Below, one piece after another: positions 16,088 to 25,689 of a stretch of 64,000 bases of DNA. The translations under genes and the position numbers were made by a program. The notes under the pieces are model-generated. The model did no database searches, was not told where the DNA came from, and saw only the letters and a program-made list of their open reading frames with translations. Positions within the stretch are counted from its first letter, which is position 1, and every line of letters starts with the position of its first letter. The DNA lies in the NCBI GenBank assembly GCA_020073605.1, contig JAIQEW010000007.1:1-64000 (forward strand), given 5' to 3'. Source of the stretch: Terriglobia bacterium. Its GTDB lineage: Bacteria; Acidobacteriota; Terriglobia; Acidiferrales; UBA7541.

Positions 16088-17946
16088 TCGGGACCCGCCG
16101 CGCGGGAAACCGGCTCGGCGTCTCGGAATTGCATGTCGTAGAGGCGCGCGTAGATTCCGCTGCGCTTCAAAAGCTCGTCGTGCGTGCCGCGCTCGCGAAT
16201 CGTGCCGTCGTCGAGCACCGCGATTATGTCCGCGCGGCGGATCGTGGAGAGGCGGTGCGCGATGACGAAGACCGTGCGGCCGGTCATCAGATTGTTGAGC
16301 GCCCGCTGCACGAGCATTTCGGATTCCGAATCGAGCTCGGAAGTCGCCTCGTCGAGAATCAGGATCGGCGCGTCCTTCAGCAGCGCCCGCGCGATCGCCA
16401 GCCGCTGCCGCTGGCCTCCGGAAAGGCGCTGGCCGCGGTCACCGATCACGGTCTGGTAGCCCTCCCGCATTTGCATGATGAAATCGTGCGCCAGGGCTGC
16501 CTGTGCCGCCGCGACGATCTTTTCGTCGGGCATGTCCGGGCGGCCGTAGCAGAGATTGTTGCGGATGGTATCGTTGAAGAGAATCGTTTCCTGCGTGACG
16601 ATGGCCATCTGCTCGCGCAACGAACGGAGCGTGACGTCGCGCACGTCGTATCCATCGATCCGGACCGATCCTGCCGTGGCGGTGTAAAAGCGGGGCAGCA
16701 GATTCACGAGCGTGGTCTTTCCCGCGCCGCTCGTGCCGACAAACGCGACCACGGAACCGGCGGAGACTTTCAAGTCGATGCCCTTCAAGATGAGCGGGCC
16801 ATTCTCGTAGGCGAAGCTTGCGCGATCGAACTCGATGGAGTTCGAAAATGGCGGCAATACCTTTGCGCCGGGCGCCTCCATCATTTCCTTCGGCAAATCG
16901 AGGAATGAGAAGACCTGCCTGGAAGTTCCAGCGGCCTGGAGGAACAATTGATAGACATTGCCGAGGCGCTTGATGGGCTCGTAGGCCTTGAACAGAGCGT
17001 AGGCGAACGACACGAACAAGCCAACGCTCATGCGGTCGGCTTTAATCTCACCGCGCGCGGCGAGCAGGACCAGCGCCACGACGACCGCGCCCAGCAGATC
17101 CATCAGCGGCGGGGTGGCGGCAAAGGCCCTGATCCAGCGCATGTTTTCATGGAGAAGATTGCGCGCGGCCTCGCGGAACTTGCGGATTTCAAAATTCTCC
17201 ATTCCGAAGGCTTTCACCACGCGGTTCCCGGCGATGGTCTCCTGCAGAATTTCGCTCAGGTCCGCGAGGCGCGACCGGCTCTTTTCCGACGAACGGCGAA
17301 TCCGGCGGCCGAATTTGCTGACGGGCCATACGACAACCGGAATCAGAACGGCGGCGCCAAAGGCCATTCTCCAGTTGATCACCAACAGGACGGCGACGAA
17401 GGCGACCAGGGCGAATACCTGACGGAAGAACTCCGCGAGCCAATCCGAGAAGGCGCTCCGCATCTGCTCGATATCGCTGATGACGGCGGACATCACGCGG
17501 CCGGTGGGATTGTTGTGGAAGAAGCCGACGGGTTGCTGCACAACCTGGCTGTAGACCTGGTTGCGGAGGTCCGTGACGGCGGAAAGACCCACGTGCTGAA
17601 TCAAAATGCTACCCACGTACTCCGTCGTGCCTTTCACGAGCGCGAGGAACCCCAGTGCGACGGCAAAAACGGTCCACACATTGTGGAAGTGGCGAGGAGC
17701 AAAAGAGTGCAGATCGACGACGTGGCTGGTGTAGGGAATCTGAAACAGCGTCAGAGCCTGGGTGGTCGAATGCGGATTCAAGACCACGTCGAACGCAGGC
17801 CGAAGGGCGAAGGCCACCAGGAACTCGATCACGCCCATCACCGCGACCAGAAGAATGCCCGCAGCTAAGCGCGGCGTGTACGGCCGGAGATAACGCAACA
17901 GCCGCCGGATTTCGTCTCGTTGATTCACGCGCGGAACGCCGCCCAT
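16084..17946 (-). CDS. MsbA-like lipid exporter (ABC transporter)
   Basis: This 620-residue half-transporter has six membrane helices in the first 330 residues and an ATPase domain with Walker A GTSGAGKTT near 405, the signature LSGGQRQRLAIARAL and Walker B ILILDEATSELD. By architecture and context it should flip lipid A or another large lipid across the inner membrane. Drug export is the main alternative, because MsbA and multidrug half-transporters are hard to separate by reading. Lipopolysaccharide transport genes lie a few kb upstream on the same strand, which favours lipid A export. It heads the yicC-gmk-rpoZ-coaBC run. Confidence 0.87.
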   Translation of the reverse strand: MGGVPRVNQRDEIRRLLRYLRPYTPRLAAGILLVAVMGVIEFLVAFALRPAFDVVLNPHSTTQALTLFQIPYTSHVVDLHSFAPRHFHNVWTVFAVALGFLALVKGTTEYVGSILIQHVGLSAVTDLRNQVYSQVVQQPVGFFHNNPTGRVMSAVISDIEQMRSAFSDWLAEFFRQVFALVAFVAVLLVINWRMAFGAAVLIPVVVWPVSKFGRRIRRSSEKSRSRLADLSEILQETIAGNRVVKAFGMENFEIRKFREAARNLLHENMRWIRAFAATPPLMDLLGAVVVALVLLAARGEIKADRMSVGLFVSFAYALFKAYEPIKRLGNVYQLFLQAAGTSRQVFSFLDLPKEMMEAPGAKVLPPFSNSIEFDRASFAYENGPLILKGIDLKVSAGSVVAFVGTSGAGKTTLVNLLPRFYTATAGSVRIDGYDVRDVTLRSLREQMAIVTQETILFNDTIRNNLCYGRPDMPDEKIVAAAQAALAHDFIMQMREGYQTVIGDRGQRLSGGQRQRLAIARALLKDAPILILDEATSELDSESEMLVQRALNNLMTGRTVFVIAHRLSTIRRADIIAVLDDGTIRERGTHDELLKRSGIYARLYDMQFRDAEPVSRAAGPE

Positions 17947-18114
17947 GGTCTCGGTTGCCAGGATACCGGTGTCAGATTTCAGCGCGAAAACGAATCTTCG
18001 CGCTTTCCACGACTCAAGGCTTTCTACGGACTGCGAATCACGCCCCGCCGAGTGGCTCTAGACTATTCATCGCGCGACCATCTTGCAAGGCGCAATCGCC
18101 AGGCAATCGCGCCC

Positions 18115-19017
18115 TCACGTGGCCGCTTTATCCAGATCGCGATGCACGACCTTGGTCGCGTAACCCTTGCGCTGGATGGCGCGGCGGATCACTTCCGCGA
18201 GCGCGACCGACCGGTGCCGCCCGCCCGTGCACCCCAGCGCGACCGTCAGATAGCTTTTGCCCTCGCGAATGTAATGCGGGATCAGATATGCCAGCAAGCT
18301 TTCGATCCGGCGCAGGAATTCCCCCGTTTGCGGGAACGATCGAATGTAGCGGGCCACGCGCGGGTCCTTGCCGGTGAAGGGGCGGAGGCGCGGCACGAAG
18401 TGCGGGTTGGGCAGAAAGCGCACGTCGAAAACCAGGTCGGCGTCGGCAGGAATCCCATAGCGGAAGCCGAAGCTCACGACCGACACCAGCAGCGGCCGCC
18501 GCCCGGGATTCTGAAACCGGTCGATGATGAACTGGCGCAGCTCGTGAACGTTGAATCGGGTCGTGTCGATGACGACGTCGGCGAGCCGGCGAATCGGAGC
18601 CATTCGCCGCCGCTCCTCGCGAATTCCTTCCTTGATCGAGCCTCCGCCGCCCAGCGGATGCGGGCGGCGCGTCTCGCTGAAGCGCCGCAAAAGGGCGTTC
18701 TCGCTCGCCTCGATGAAGACGAGCGTGGCGGCGTGCTCGCTGCTCAACTTGCGAAAGATGCCCGGCAGCTTGTCGATCTGCTCGCCTTCGCGGGCGTCGA
18801 CCAGCAGGGCGGCGCGCTCGATTTCACCGCGACCTTCCGCGTAGAGCTCGCTGAACGTGGGAATCAAAGCAACGGGAAGATTATCGACGCAGTAGAAGCC
18901 GAGATCCTCGAAGGTATTCAGGACGGAACGCTTGCCGGAACCGGATAGGCCCGTGAGGATCACGAGCTGCCGGGAATGGGAGTTGCGGCCGGGACGTTTC
19001 GGATCGTGGGGCGGCAC
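18115..19017 (-). CDS. rapZ: RNase adapter / nucleotide-binding protein RapZ
   Basis: This 300-residue protein has the P-loop GLSGSGKRSV near residue 23, DTTRFNVHEL in the middle and the C-terminal GCTGGRHRSVALAE motif of the RapZ/YvcJ family. In E. coli it guides RNase E to the small RNA GlmZ and so controls amino-sugar synthesis; in other phyla the target is less clear, and GlmZ is not expected here. Start is GTG at 19017. It follows rpoN by 12 bp, a frequent association, though the usual ribosome hibernation factor gene between them is missing. Confidence 0.93.
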   Translation of the reverse strand: MPPHDPKRPGRNSHSRQLVILTGLSGSGKRSVLNTFEDLGFYCVDNLPVALIPTFSELYAEGRGEIERAALLVDAREGEQIDKLPGIFRKLSSEHAATLVFIEASENALLRRFSETRRPHPLGGGGSIKEGIREERRRMAPIRRLADVVIDTTRFNVHELRQFIIDRFQNPGRRPLLVSVVSFGFRYGIPADADLVFDVRFLPNPHFVPRLRPFTGKDPRVARYIRSFPQTGEFLRRIESLLAYLIPHYIREGKSYLTVALGCTGGRHRSVALAEVIRRAIQRKGYATKVVHRDLDKAAT

Positions 19018-19029
19018 GGCGGCGGACGC

Positions 19030-20472
19030 TCAGGCCTTCACCCGGCGCCGGTGCGTGCTCGGGATGCGGAGGTCTTCGCGATATTTCGCCACGGTGCGGC
19101 GTGTGACACGGATGCCTTCGTCGCTCAGCTTTTTGGTGATCTGTTCGTCCGTGAGCGGGTGTGCGGTGTCTTCCTCTTCGATCATTTGCTTGACGCGGCG
19201 CTTCAGGGACAAGAGAGACATTTCGCTGCCCTGCGGCCCGTTGACGGATTCGGAAAAGAAGCTGCGAAGCTCGAGCACGCCCTGTGGCGTGTGCACGTAC
19301 TTGTTGGCGACGGCGCGGCTGACGGTGGAGGGATGCACGCCGACTTCCTCGGCGACCTCCTTGATCATCATAGGCCGCAGGTGATCCGGGCCGTAATCCA
19401 GGAAATCTCCCTGCCGGTGCAGGATCGAATGGCAGACGCGCAGGATCGTGTGCTTGCGCTGCTCGATATTTTTCATCAGCTGAATGGCGGCAGTGAAGCG
19501 CTCCTTGACATAGTTGCGGACGTCACGGTCGGCTGCGTCTCGGGCCAGCAGGCGGCGGTAGGTGGGGCTCAGGCGGAGCTGCGGCACGTCGTCGTCGTTC
19601 ATGAAGACCTGCCATTCGCCGTCCACCTTGCGGAACTGAACGTCCGGCTCGACCAGGCGCGGCTCCGTCTTGTTGTAGCGGAGGCCGGGCTTGGGATCGA
19701 GACGCTTGATCACGTCCACGGCGCGCTTGACGAGCTCCACGGGGCGGTTGAGGGCGCGGGCGACTTCCTTGAGCTGATTATTCTGGAGAAGCTTTAGATG
19801 CTCGGTGATGATCTGCTGCGCGAGCGTATTCTGCGGGTCGAGCACTTTGACCTGCAAAATCAGGCATTCCTCCAGATTGCGCGCGGCCACGCCGGGCGGA
19901 TCGAATTCCTGCACCACGGCCAGGGCCTCTTCCACGTCCTCCATCGAATAGTTTCCGGATTGCGCGAGTTCCTCGAGCGTCGCGGTCAGGTAGCCGTTTT
20001 CATCGAGGTTGCCGACGATTCCTTCGGCGATCTTGCGAACCGTCTCGGTGCAGATGCTCATGCTTAATTGCCAAGCGAGGTGGTCGGTGAGGCTCGCGGG
20101 AGAAGAAAGGAACTTGTCGAATGACGGCTTTTCGATATCCTCGCGCTCGCCGCCGGCCGCGCGCTCGGCGCCTGTGTCGAGATACTGCGTAAAGAACGAC
20201 CCGAAATCGAATTCATCAAAGGGATTCGCTGCCGGGCCTTCCGGGACTTTCTCGGTTTCTTTCTTCAGGAAGGCTTCGTCCGTGTAGCTATCGGCCGTGA
20301 CGCTCTCCTCGCTAAGCTCTTCGAGGACGGGATTCGCCATGATCTCCTGGTTGATCATTTCCCGCAGCTCGAGGCGGTTGAGCGCCAGCACGCTCACCAT
20401 CTGGACGAGCCCCGGCGTCAGAATCTGCTTCTGAGCCAGCCGGAGATGCAATTTGGGCGCGAGAAAGTTCAT
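19030..20472 (-). CDS. rpoN: RNA polymerase sigma-54 factor
   Basis: This 480-residue sigma factor directs RNA polymerase to -24/-12 promoters that need an enhancer-binding activator. Region I is the Gln- and Leu-rich start (LHLRLAQKQILTPGL), an acidic region II follows (about 60-120), and region III ends with the helix-turn-helix and the RpoN box ARRTVAKYR-like sequence RRTVAKYRED near the end. Length is normal. It lies 5 bp downstream of lptB and is followed by rapZ, the classical lptC-lptA-lptB-rpoN order. Confidence 0.96.
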   Translation of the reverse strand: MNFLAPKLHLRLAQKQILTPGLVQMVSVLALNRLELREMINQEIMANPVLEELSEESVTADSYTDEAFLKKETEKVPEGPAANPFDEFDFGSFFTQYLDTGAERAAGGEREDIEKPSFDKFLSSPASLTDHLAWQLSMSICTETVRKIAEGIVGNLDENGYLTATLEELAQSGNYSMEDVEEALAVVQEFDPPGVAARNLEECLILQVKVLDPQNTLAQQIITEHLKLLQNNQLKEVARALNRPVELVKRAVDVIKRLDPKPGLRYNKTEPRLVEPDVQFRKVDGEWQVFMNDDDVPQLRLSPTYRRLLARDAADRDVRNYVKERFTAAIQLMKNIEQRKHTILRVCHSILHRQGDFLDYGPDHLRPMMIKEVAEEVGVHPSTVSRAVANKYVHTPQGVLELRSFFSESVNGPQGSEMSLLSLKRRVKQMIEEEDTAHPLTDEQITKKLSDEGIRVTRRTVAKYREDLRIPSTHRRRVKA

Positions 20473-20477
20473 AGCGT

Positions 20478-21203
20478 TCAGTTCAGCCGGAAGCCCTCTC
20501 CCAGATAGATGCGCCGAACGTCGGCGTTGGCGGAAAGCTCGGCGGGAGTTCCCGCGGCCAGTATCTTGCCGTCGCTGATGATGTAGGCGCGGTTGGTCAC
20601 GGCCAGGGTGTCCCGCACGTTGTGGTCGGTGATGAGCACGCCGATTCCCGCCTGGCTCAGGTCCGCGATGATCTTCTGGATGTCCACGACCGTGAGGGGA
20701 TCGATTCCGGCAAAAGGCTCATCGAGCAGAATGAAGGAAGGCGAGAGGACAAGCGAGCGCGCAATTTCCAGGCGTCTTCGCTCTCCGCCCGAAAGCACGT
20801 GAGCCTGGCTGTAACGTACTCCTTCGAGTCCCATTTGCGCCAAAAGCTCCTCGACCCGGTCGCGCCTCTGCTCCGGCGTGATCGAAAGCGTCTCCAGAAC
20901 CGCCAGCAAATTCTCTTCTACGGTCAGTTTCCGAAAAACCGAAGGCTCTTGGGGGAGGTAGCTGATGCCGCTGCGGGCCCGCAGATACATGGGGAGGTCG
21001 GTGATATCCTCGCCGTCGAGCATGACACGCCCGTAGTCCGGACGCGCGAGACCGACCAGGATATAGAATGTCGTGGTCTTTCCAGCGCCGTTCGGCCCGA
21101 GCAGCCCAACCACTTCGCCCTGTCGAATCTCCAAATTGACATCATCGACGACCTTCCGACCCCGGTACGACTTCCTCAGATCGGCGGCTTGGAGTCTCAA
21201 CAT
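20478..21203 (-). CDS. lptB: LPS export ATPase LptB
   Basis: This 241-residue cytosolic ATPase powers lipopolysaccharide extraction from the inner membrane with LptF and LptG, which are not in the window. It has Walker [10 protein letters not shown] near 35, the LptB-type segment [13 protein letters not shown], signature [15 protein letters not shown] and Walker [14 protein letters not shown]. Its start is 6 bp after the stop of the LptC/LptA gene, and rpoN follows at 5 bp, so all three should be in one transcript. Confidence 0.96.
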   Translation of the reverse strand: MLRLQAADLRKSYRGRKVVDDVNLEIRQGEVVGLLGPNGAGKTTTFYILVGLARPDYGRVMLDGEDITDLPMYLRARSGISYLPQEPSVFRKLTVEENLLAVLETLSITPEQRRDRVEELLAQMGLEGVRYSQAHVLSGGERRRLEIARSLVLSPSFILLDEPFAGIDPLTVVDIQKIIADLSQAGIGVLITDHNVRDTLAVTNRAYIISDGKILAAGTPAELSANADVRRIYLGEGFRLN

Positions 21204-21209
21204 GCCGGT

Positions 21210-23510
21210 TCATTTCTCAACCCGGTGCTTGGTCAGCGTGCGCGAACCTTCCTGCGAATCAATTAAAATCGTATCACTCGCTACATAGAAGGTCAACGAA
21301 TGGCCCGTTGTTGTGTCGCTAGCAGCATTAACTATTGTTGGCTGGCCGCCCGAAAGCACGAACTTTCCATCCGCAGCCGTGTATTCGGCTTGCTCGCCCA
21401 TGCCCCGACGGTCCCCCTGACGAATCACCACGCTTCCCTGAGCCAGCACGCGATTGAGCTGGCGCCCGCCGGGGGCGCCCGGCGCTCCGGCGGACGTGGC
21501 AGGCGCGGCGCCGAGGAATACGTCCAGGGTCTGGGATGAGAGCGAGCCCTGCGCGGAACTGGCGGAGACTCCGCTTTCGAGGTGCGCCTGGCCCCGGTCG
21601 CTCCAGTAGGTGAGAACCGGCGCGACGATCTTCCAGAGCGTCGGCGCTGAAGATGGGCCGGAGGATTTTCCCGGGAGCGCGGGAAACGGTCCGGCGATTT
21701 GCGGAAAGACGGCGACCACGTGCCCGCTGGCCTGGAGTTTCTTGTCGTCGCGCCAGAGGTCGATCTGATCCGCATCGAGCACGGACTCGCCCTGCCAGAG
21801 CCGCGCATGACCGGTGTACGCGACGTGGCCCGAATTGACTGAGCCGGAGAGCGTATCCGCCGAGACGTGAGCCGCGCCGGAGCCGAGATTCACGGCGTCT
21901 CCCTTTGCGGTCGGGATATATGTGGAGACCACGCCGCCCGTGGCGCGCAGCTCCCCCGACTTCTGATTGACCACGACGCTGGCCGCCGTCGTGCGGCTCA
22001 CCGCATCGGAGACCACGGGCGAGCCGTCGAGCTTGATGGTGTCCGTGGCGCGAACCATGCTGGCATGCTCGGCGCTGGCCTGGCGATCCGCCTGCTGAAA
22101 GCGCACATTCCCGCTCTCCTCGAGCGTGTCCCAATCACCGTGCGCGCCGAACGTGGCGGCTAGTTCCGCAGCCGAGATGGTCTGCGGCGCGCCGCTGCCG
22201 ACCTGCCTTCGTACATCGACGCCGCCGTGACCGAAGAGCTTATCGAGTCGCCCGCCGGGGCCCAACTGCGCGACGAACTTCTTCGCGCGCAGCGTGGTCG
22301 TGTCGCTCGCACTCTTCGATTCGATTGTCGCGGGCGCAAGGGTTTCGACGCTCTCGATCCGCTGCTGATCCATCTTTCCCGCGCCGGGGCCGGAGGCCTT
22401 GGCTGCGGAGCCTTCGGAGAATGTGACGCGCAAGGCGTCGGTTTTCAGGAGATGCGAATCACCGCCCTGTTGCGATTCCGCCGTCACGCCGCCGGTTGCC
22501 GTCATGTCCTGAATGAGATTGCGTCCCGGCAGCATCGCGATTTCCACGTGCGCCGCCGAGAAGCGGTCGGCTCCAGAGGCTGTCTGCCGCGTGCCTTCGA
22601 TGTTTCCATCGGCGATGAGTCGTTCAATCCAGCCCGCGGGGTTGCGCAAGCCCTCAAATTGGGTGGCGGAAATGCTGATCTTCCCGCCCCCCTCCTGGGC
22701 GCGAAGTTGCGGATGTCCTTGGGCCACGGCGCGCCGGGCACGGTAGTTCGCGTCGAGTTCCACCAGGATCGCGTCCGCCGAAAGTTCGCGAGCGCCTTCG
22801 CGCACGAGCGCAGGGCCTGCGAGCAAGACGGTGCGCTGATCGCGGCGAATTTCGAGGCTGCTGCCTGTGGCGCTCACCGGCATCCCGCCTGTTCGGTCCG
22901 AGGCAGACAGGTCGAATTCGACGGCGTGCTCGACTCGGACCGTCGAGTCGCGGGTGCTGTAGTTGACTCCCACTCCGCGCCCCTGGCCTGCAGGAAAGCG
23001 GAATACCACGGGTGCCGGAGTCGAAGCCTCGCCCGTATTGCGGTTGAACGAGAGGTTGCTCGTCGTCACCTCGATGCCGCCCGGGGACTCCGCGGGTTTG
23101 CCTTGCCCGGCATTCGGGTTTCCGATGTCGATCCGGACTTCGCCCTGGCAGCGGACGTCTCCGGATTCCGGCTCGTAGCTGCACTCGCGCGTGTGGATAT
23201 TGTCGTTGCGGTTTCCGTCGCGGCCGTAGATCGTGATCCACACGTCTTCGAGCAGCGCGCGATTCTGATCCTTGTATTGCGTGGCGCGGGACGCGCGAAC
23301 GGTGAAGATGGTGCGGTCCTGTTCGACTTTGGAGAAGGAGAATTGCGCCGATTGCTGCTGCACGGTGACGGGAACAGCCACCGGCGCGTGGCTGCGCGCG
23401 TGAGCCCGGCGAAGAGCGCGCTCCGCGTACACGCCGACGACGGACAGCGCCACCACGCCCGCGGCGATGGCCGCCCAACGCGCATATCGCGCTGCTTCCC
23501 GGTTGCGCAC
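21210..23510 (-). CDS. Large LptC/LptA-type LPS transport protein
   Basis: This 766-residue protein has one N-terminal membrane helix (about 12-30), an LptC-like beta-jellyroll domain (about 50-210), and then several OstA/LptA-type repeats up to the C terminus, including a segment with VRRQVGSGAPQTISAAELA and another with VNSGHVAYTGHARLWQGESVLDAD. It should form part of the periplasmic bridge that carries lipopolysaccharide to the outer membrane. Canonical LptC and LptA are each under 210 residues, so this looks like a fusion or an enlarged protein. The start is GTG at 23510 after a G-rich ribosome site. It is directly upstream of lptB. Confidence 0.85.
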   Translation of the reverse strand: MRNREAARYARWAAIAAGVVALSVVGVYAERALRRAHARSHAPVAVPVTVQQQSAQFSFSKVEQDRTIFTVRASRATQYKDQNRALLEDVWITIYGRDGNRNDNIHTRECSYEPESGDVRCQGEVRIDIGNPNAGQGKPAESPGGIEVTTSNLSFNRNTGEASTPAPVVFRFPAGQGRGVGVNYSTRDSTVRVEHAVEFDLSASDRTGGMPVSATGSSLEIRRDQRTVLLAGPALVREGARELSADAILVELDANYRARRAVAQGHPQLRAQEGGGKISISATQFEGLRNPAGWIERLIADGNIEGTRQTASGADRFSAAHVEIAMLPGRNLIQDMTATGGVTAESQQGGDSHLLKTDALRVTFSEGSAAKASGPGAGKMDQQRIESVETLAPATIESKSASDTTTLRAKKFVAQLGPGGRLDKLFGHGGVDVRRQVGSGAPQTISAAELAATFGAHGDWDTLEESGNVRFQQADRQASAEHASMVRATDTIKLDGSPVVSDAVSRTTAASVVVNQKSGELRATGGVVSTYIPTAKGDAVNLGSGAAHVSADTLSGSVNSGHVAYTGHARLWQGESVLDADQIDLWRDDKKLQASGHVVAVFPQIAGPFPALPGKSSGPSSAPTLWKIVAPVLTYWSDRGQAHLESGVSASSAQGSLSSQTLDVFLGAAPATSAGAPGAPGGRQLNRVLAQGSVVIRQGDRRGMGEQAEYTAADGKFVLSGGQPTIVNAASDTTTGHSLTFYVASDTILIDSQEGSRTLTKHRVEK

Positions 23511-23602
23511 TGCAAATCCCCCCTTATCCGATTAGAAGCCGAGTATAGGGGAGGGGTTTGCGCAGGACAACAGCGGCAGGATTGCTTCACGCGTCGGAAG
23601 AG

Positions 23603-23661
23603 AGATCCCTCACGCCGCAAACAGCGCTGCGTTCGGGATGCCGACCCTTATCGGGTCGTCA
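23603..23661 (+). repeat. Two-hairpin intergenic repeat, copy D
   Basis: ATCCC-TC-ACGC...GCGT-TC-GGGAT is followed by CGACCC/GGGTCG with loop TTATC. The end of the second stem gives the TGA stop of the GGDEF gene on the minus strand. Confidence 0.8.
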
Positions 23662-24822
23662 GCTTTGTGGGAGAAGTCCGACGCCGGCGGCGGCCACACT
23701 GTCGCGCGAAGTGTTCTTCACGAGGTACATCGCTTCATCGGCGAGATGCAGAAGTTCGGCCTTCGTGCGCGAGTCGGTGGGATAGGCGGCTACGCCCACG
23801 CTGGCCGTGACGTGAACATTGAGCCCGGTGTCCTTCAGCCAGACCGTTTCGCGGATCAATTTGTGGAGGCGGTGGGCCACGCCGAGCGCATTCTCTTTGG
23901 ACGTTTGCGGGAGCAGCACGACGAATTCGTCTCCGCCGTAGCGAAACGCCAGATCGATCAGCCGGCATTTTCCCTTCACGGCCTCGCCGATTTCGCCCAG
24001 CAGCTTGGAGCCGACCAAATGGCCGTGCGTGTCGTTCACGCTCTTGAAGTGGTCGAGGTCGATGAAGATCAGCGAAAACTCGAACGCATAGCGGTGCGAG
24101 CGGTAGATCTCCGTGTCGAGCATGAAATTCAGGTGGCGCGCGTTGTAGAGACTCGTGCAGTCGTCGGTGATCGTGAGCTCATGAATTCGCTGGACGTGCC
24201 GCGCATTCTCGATGGCGATGGCGGCGTAGTCGGCAAGCGCCTCGAGCAGGGCGAGATCGCGATGGCTGAATCCCTCCGGGCCGACGCAATTGATCAGCTC
24301 GATCACGCCGAGGCACTGGTCGCGGAATCGCACCGGCACGGCGACGATGGATCGCGTCTCCATCTTCGTCTTCTCGTCCACCTTCCCGAAGAAACGCGAA
24401 TCCTTGCTCGTGTCCGCCACCACCACGGCTTCCCCGGACTCGGCCACCCAGCCCGCAAGCCCCTGTCCGACCTTGATGCGCACATCCTTCAGCGCTTCCG
24501 CACCCTTGCCCGTGGCGATCTGGAAGTAGAGTTCGTGCTTCTCAGGATCCATCAGCAGAAGGGACCACGTGTCGGGGCGCAGCACTTCATTGATCTTTTC
24601 CATGATCGTGCGCAGCACCTGATCGAGCTGGAGAGAGGACGTTAGGGCTTTGCCGAGCTCGTGGAAGACGTTGACTTCGCTGGCTTCCGAAACTTCGGGG
24701 AGCGCTTCCGAAACGTGGCGCCGTTCGACGCCTTCAAACGGTTTCGCGTCGGACGCTCTGCGCGACCGGTCGGCAGGGCTCTGGTGCTTGGCGTCTTGGG
24801 ATTCGCGGGGCAATGTTCGCAT
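23659..24822 (-). CDS. Diguanylate cyclase with GAF sensor domain
   Basis: This protein (387 residues if started at 24822) makes cyclic di-GMP. A GAF domain covers about residues 50-200 and a GGDEF domain about 225-385, with the active-site motif RYGGDEFVVLLPQ intact. The residues before GGDEF contain no RxxD inhibitory site that I can recognise. The start is uncertain: the ATG at 24822-24820 overlaps a -10-like TATAAT, and a longer start at 24933 runs into the divergent rodZ promoter. No phosphodiesterase domain is present. The first 40 residues are polar and likely disordered. Confidence 0.9.
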   Translation of the reverse strand: MRTLPRESQDAKHQSPADRSRRASDAKPFEGVERRHVSEALPEVSEASEVNVFHELGKALTSSLQLDQVLRTIMEKINEVLRPDTWSLLLMDPEKHELYFQIATGKGAEALKDVRIKVGQGLAGWVAESGEAVVVADTSKDSRFFGKVDEKTKMETRSIVAVPVRFRDQCLGVIELINCVGPEGFSHRDLALLEALADYAAIAIENARHVQRIHELTITDDCTSLYNARHLNFMLDTEIYRSHRYAFEFSLIFIDLDHFKSVNDTHGHLVGSKLLGEIGEAVKGKCRLIDLAFRYGGDEFVVLLPQTSKENALGVAHRLHKLIRETVWLKDTGLNVHVTASVGVAAYPTDSRTKAELLHLADEAMYLVKNTSRDSVAAAGVGLLPQS

Positions 24823-24850
24823 TATAGTGAACCGTTTTCGCCCACTGCAA
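24821..24850 (-). promoter_or_regulatory. Sigma-70-type promoter candidate before the GGDEF gene
   Basis: On the minus strand TTGCAG (24850-24845) and TATAAT (24826-24821) are 18 bp apart. The -10 is perfect, but it overlaps the ATG taken as the gene start, so translation would have to begin further downstream if this promoter is used. Confidence 0.45.
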
Positions 24851-24917
24851 CGGGCATTCCGGGCGGATTGCCGAAAGGCCAATGGCCCCGCCCCGCGGAG
24901 CGCTTCTCCGCGCAGCA

Positions 24918-24946
24918 TTGACACCCCTTGCACGCGCGCCTATATT
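24918..24946 (+). promoter_or_regulatory. Near-consensus sigma-70 promoter of rodZ
   Basis: TTGACA (24918-24923), a 17-bp spacer and TATATT (24941-24946) stand 17 bp before the rodZ start codon. The predicted transcript start would leave a leader of only about ten bases. Confidence 0.75.
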
Positions 24947-24963
24947 TTTGATGGTCCCTGCGG

Positions 24964-25689
24964 ATGTCTGCCACACCTTTCGGCGAGCACCTGAAACGCG
25001 AGCGCGAGATGCGCGGCGTTTCCATTGAAGAAGTCTCGGCCGCCACGCGCATCAGCACGCGCTTCCTGGAAGCGATGGAAAACGATCAGTGGGACCGTCT
25101 GCCCGGCGGAGTGTTCAATCGGGGCTTCATCCGCTCGATCGCGCGATTCCTGGGGCTCGATGAAGACGGCCTCGTGGCCGAGTACGCGCTCGAGACGCAC
25201 GCCAACGCCGATGTGAAGGCTCCTTCCCAGCCGCCCACCGAGATGCCGCGAAACTGGAAGCCCGCCGCCATCGCGCTGGGCTTGATCGTGCTGCTGATTG
25301 CGGGCGCAGTCCTTGGCTATCATCTCTACGGCGCGCGGATCGCGGCGCGTCTGCATAGAGTGCCCGCCCGGGCCGGCGCGGCGGAACAGGCTAGCCCACC
25401 TGCAAGGACGGCGGCGCCCGTTGCGCTCGAATTGAAGATGGAAGCCGGCAAGCCTGCCGATGTGAAAGTAGTCGCCGACGGCAAGATTCTTTTCGAGGGC
25501 ACTGTGCAGGCGAATGACGTGAAGCAGTTCGAGGCGCGCGACACCTTCGAGATTTCGTCCAGCGATTCGAGCGCCCTTCTGCTCGAACTCAACGGCCAGT
25601 CCGTTCCACCCATCGGCACGCCGGGCCAGCCGGGCAGCGTCACGCTTACACGCAACGATTTGAAACCCGCCGAAGGAGGTTCCCATTAG
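24964..25689 (+). CDS. RodZ-like cytoskeleton protein
   Basis: This 241-residue membrane protein has an N-terminal helix-turn-helix domain (about 5-72, with EHLKREREMRGVSIEEVS and ATRISTRFLEAME), a linker, one membrane helix at about 98-118 and a periplasmic C-terminal domain of the DUF4115 type (about 155-235). RodZ links MreB filaments to the cell wall machinery and helps keep rod shape; MreB is not in the window. It has its own promoter. The downstream gene begins inside its stop codon region (25685), so the two are probably translated together. Confidence 0.85.
   Translation: MSATPFGEHLKREREMRGVSIEEVSAATRISTRFLEAMENDQWDRLPGGVFNRGFIRSIARFLGLDEDGLVAEYALETHANADVKAPSQPPTEMPRNWKPAAIALGLIVLLIAGAVLGYHLYGARIAARLHRVPARAGAAEQASPPARTAAPVALELKMEAGKPADVKVVADGKILFEGTVQANDVKQFEARDTFEISSSDSSALLLELNGQSVPPIGTPGQPGSVTLTRNDLKPAEGGSH

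Noticed and set aside
24923-24946. Operator within the rodZ promoter
   Set aside because: Apart from the -35 and -10 boxes, no inverted repeat stands out from the GC-rich background.
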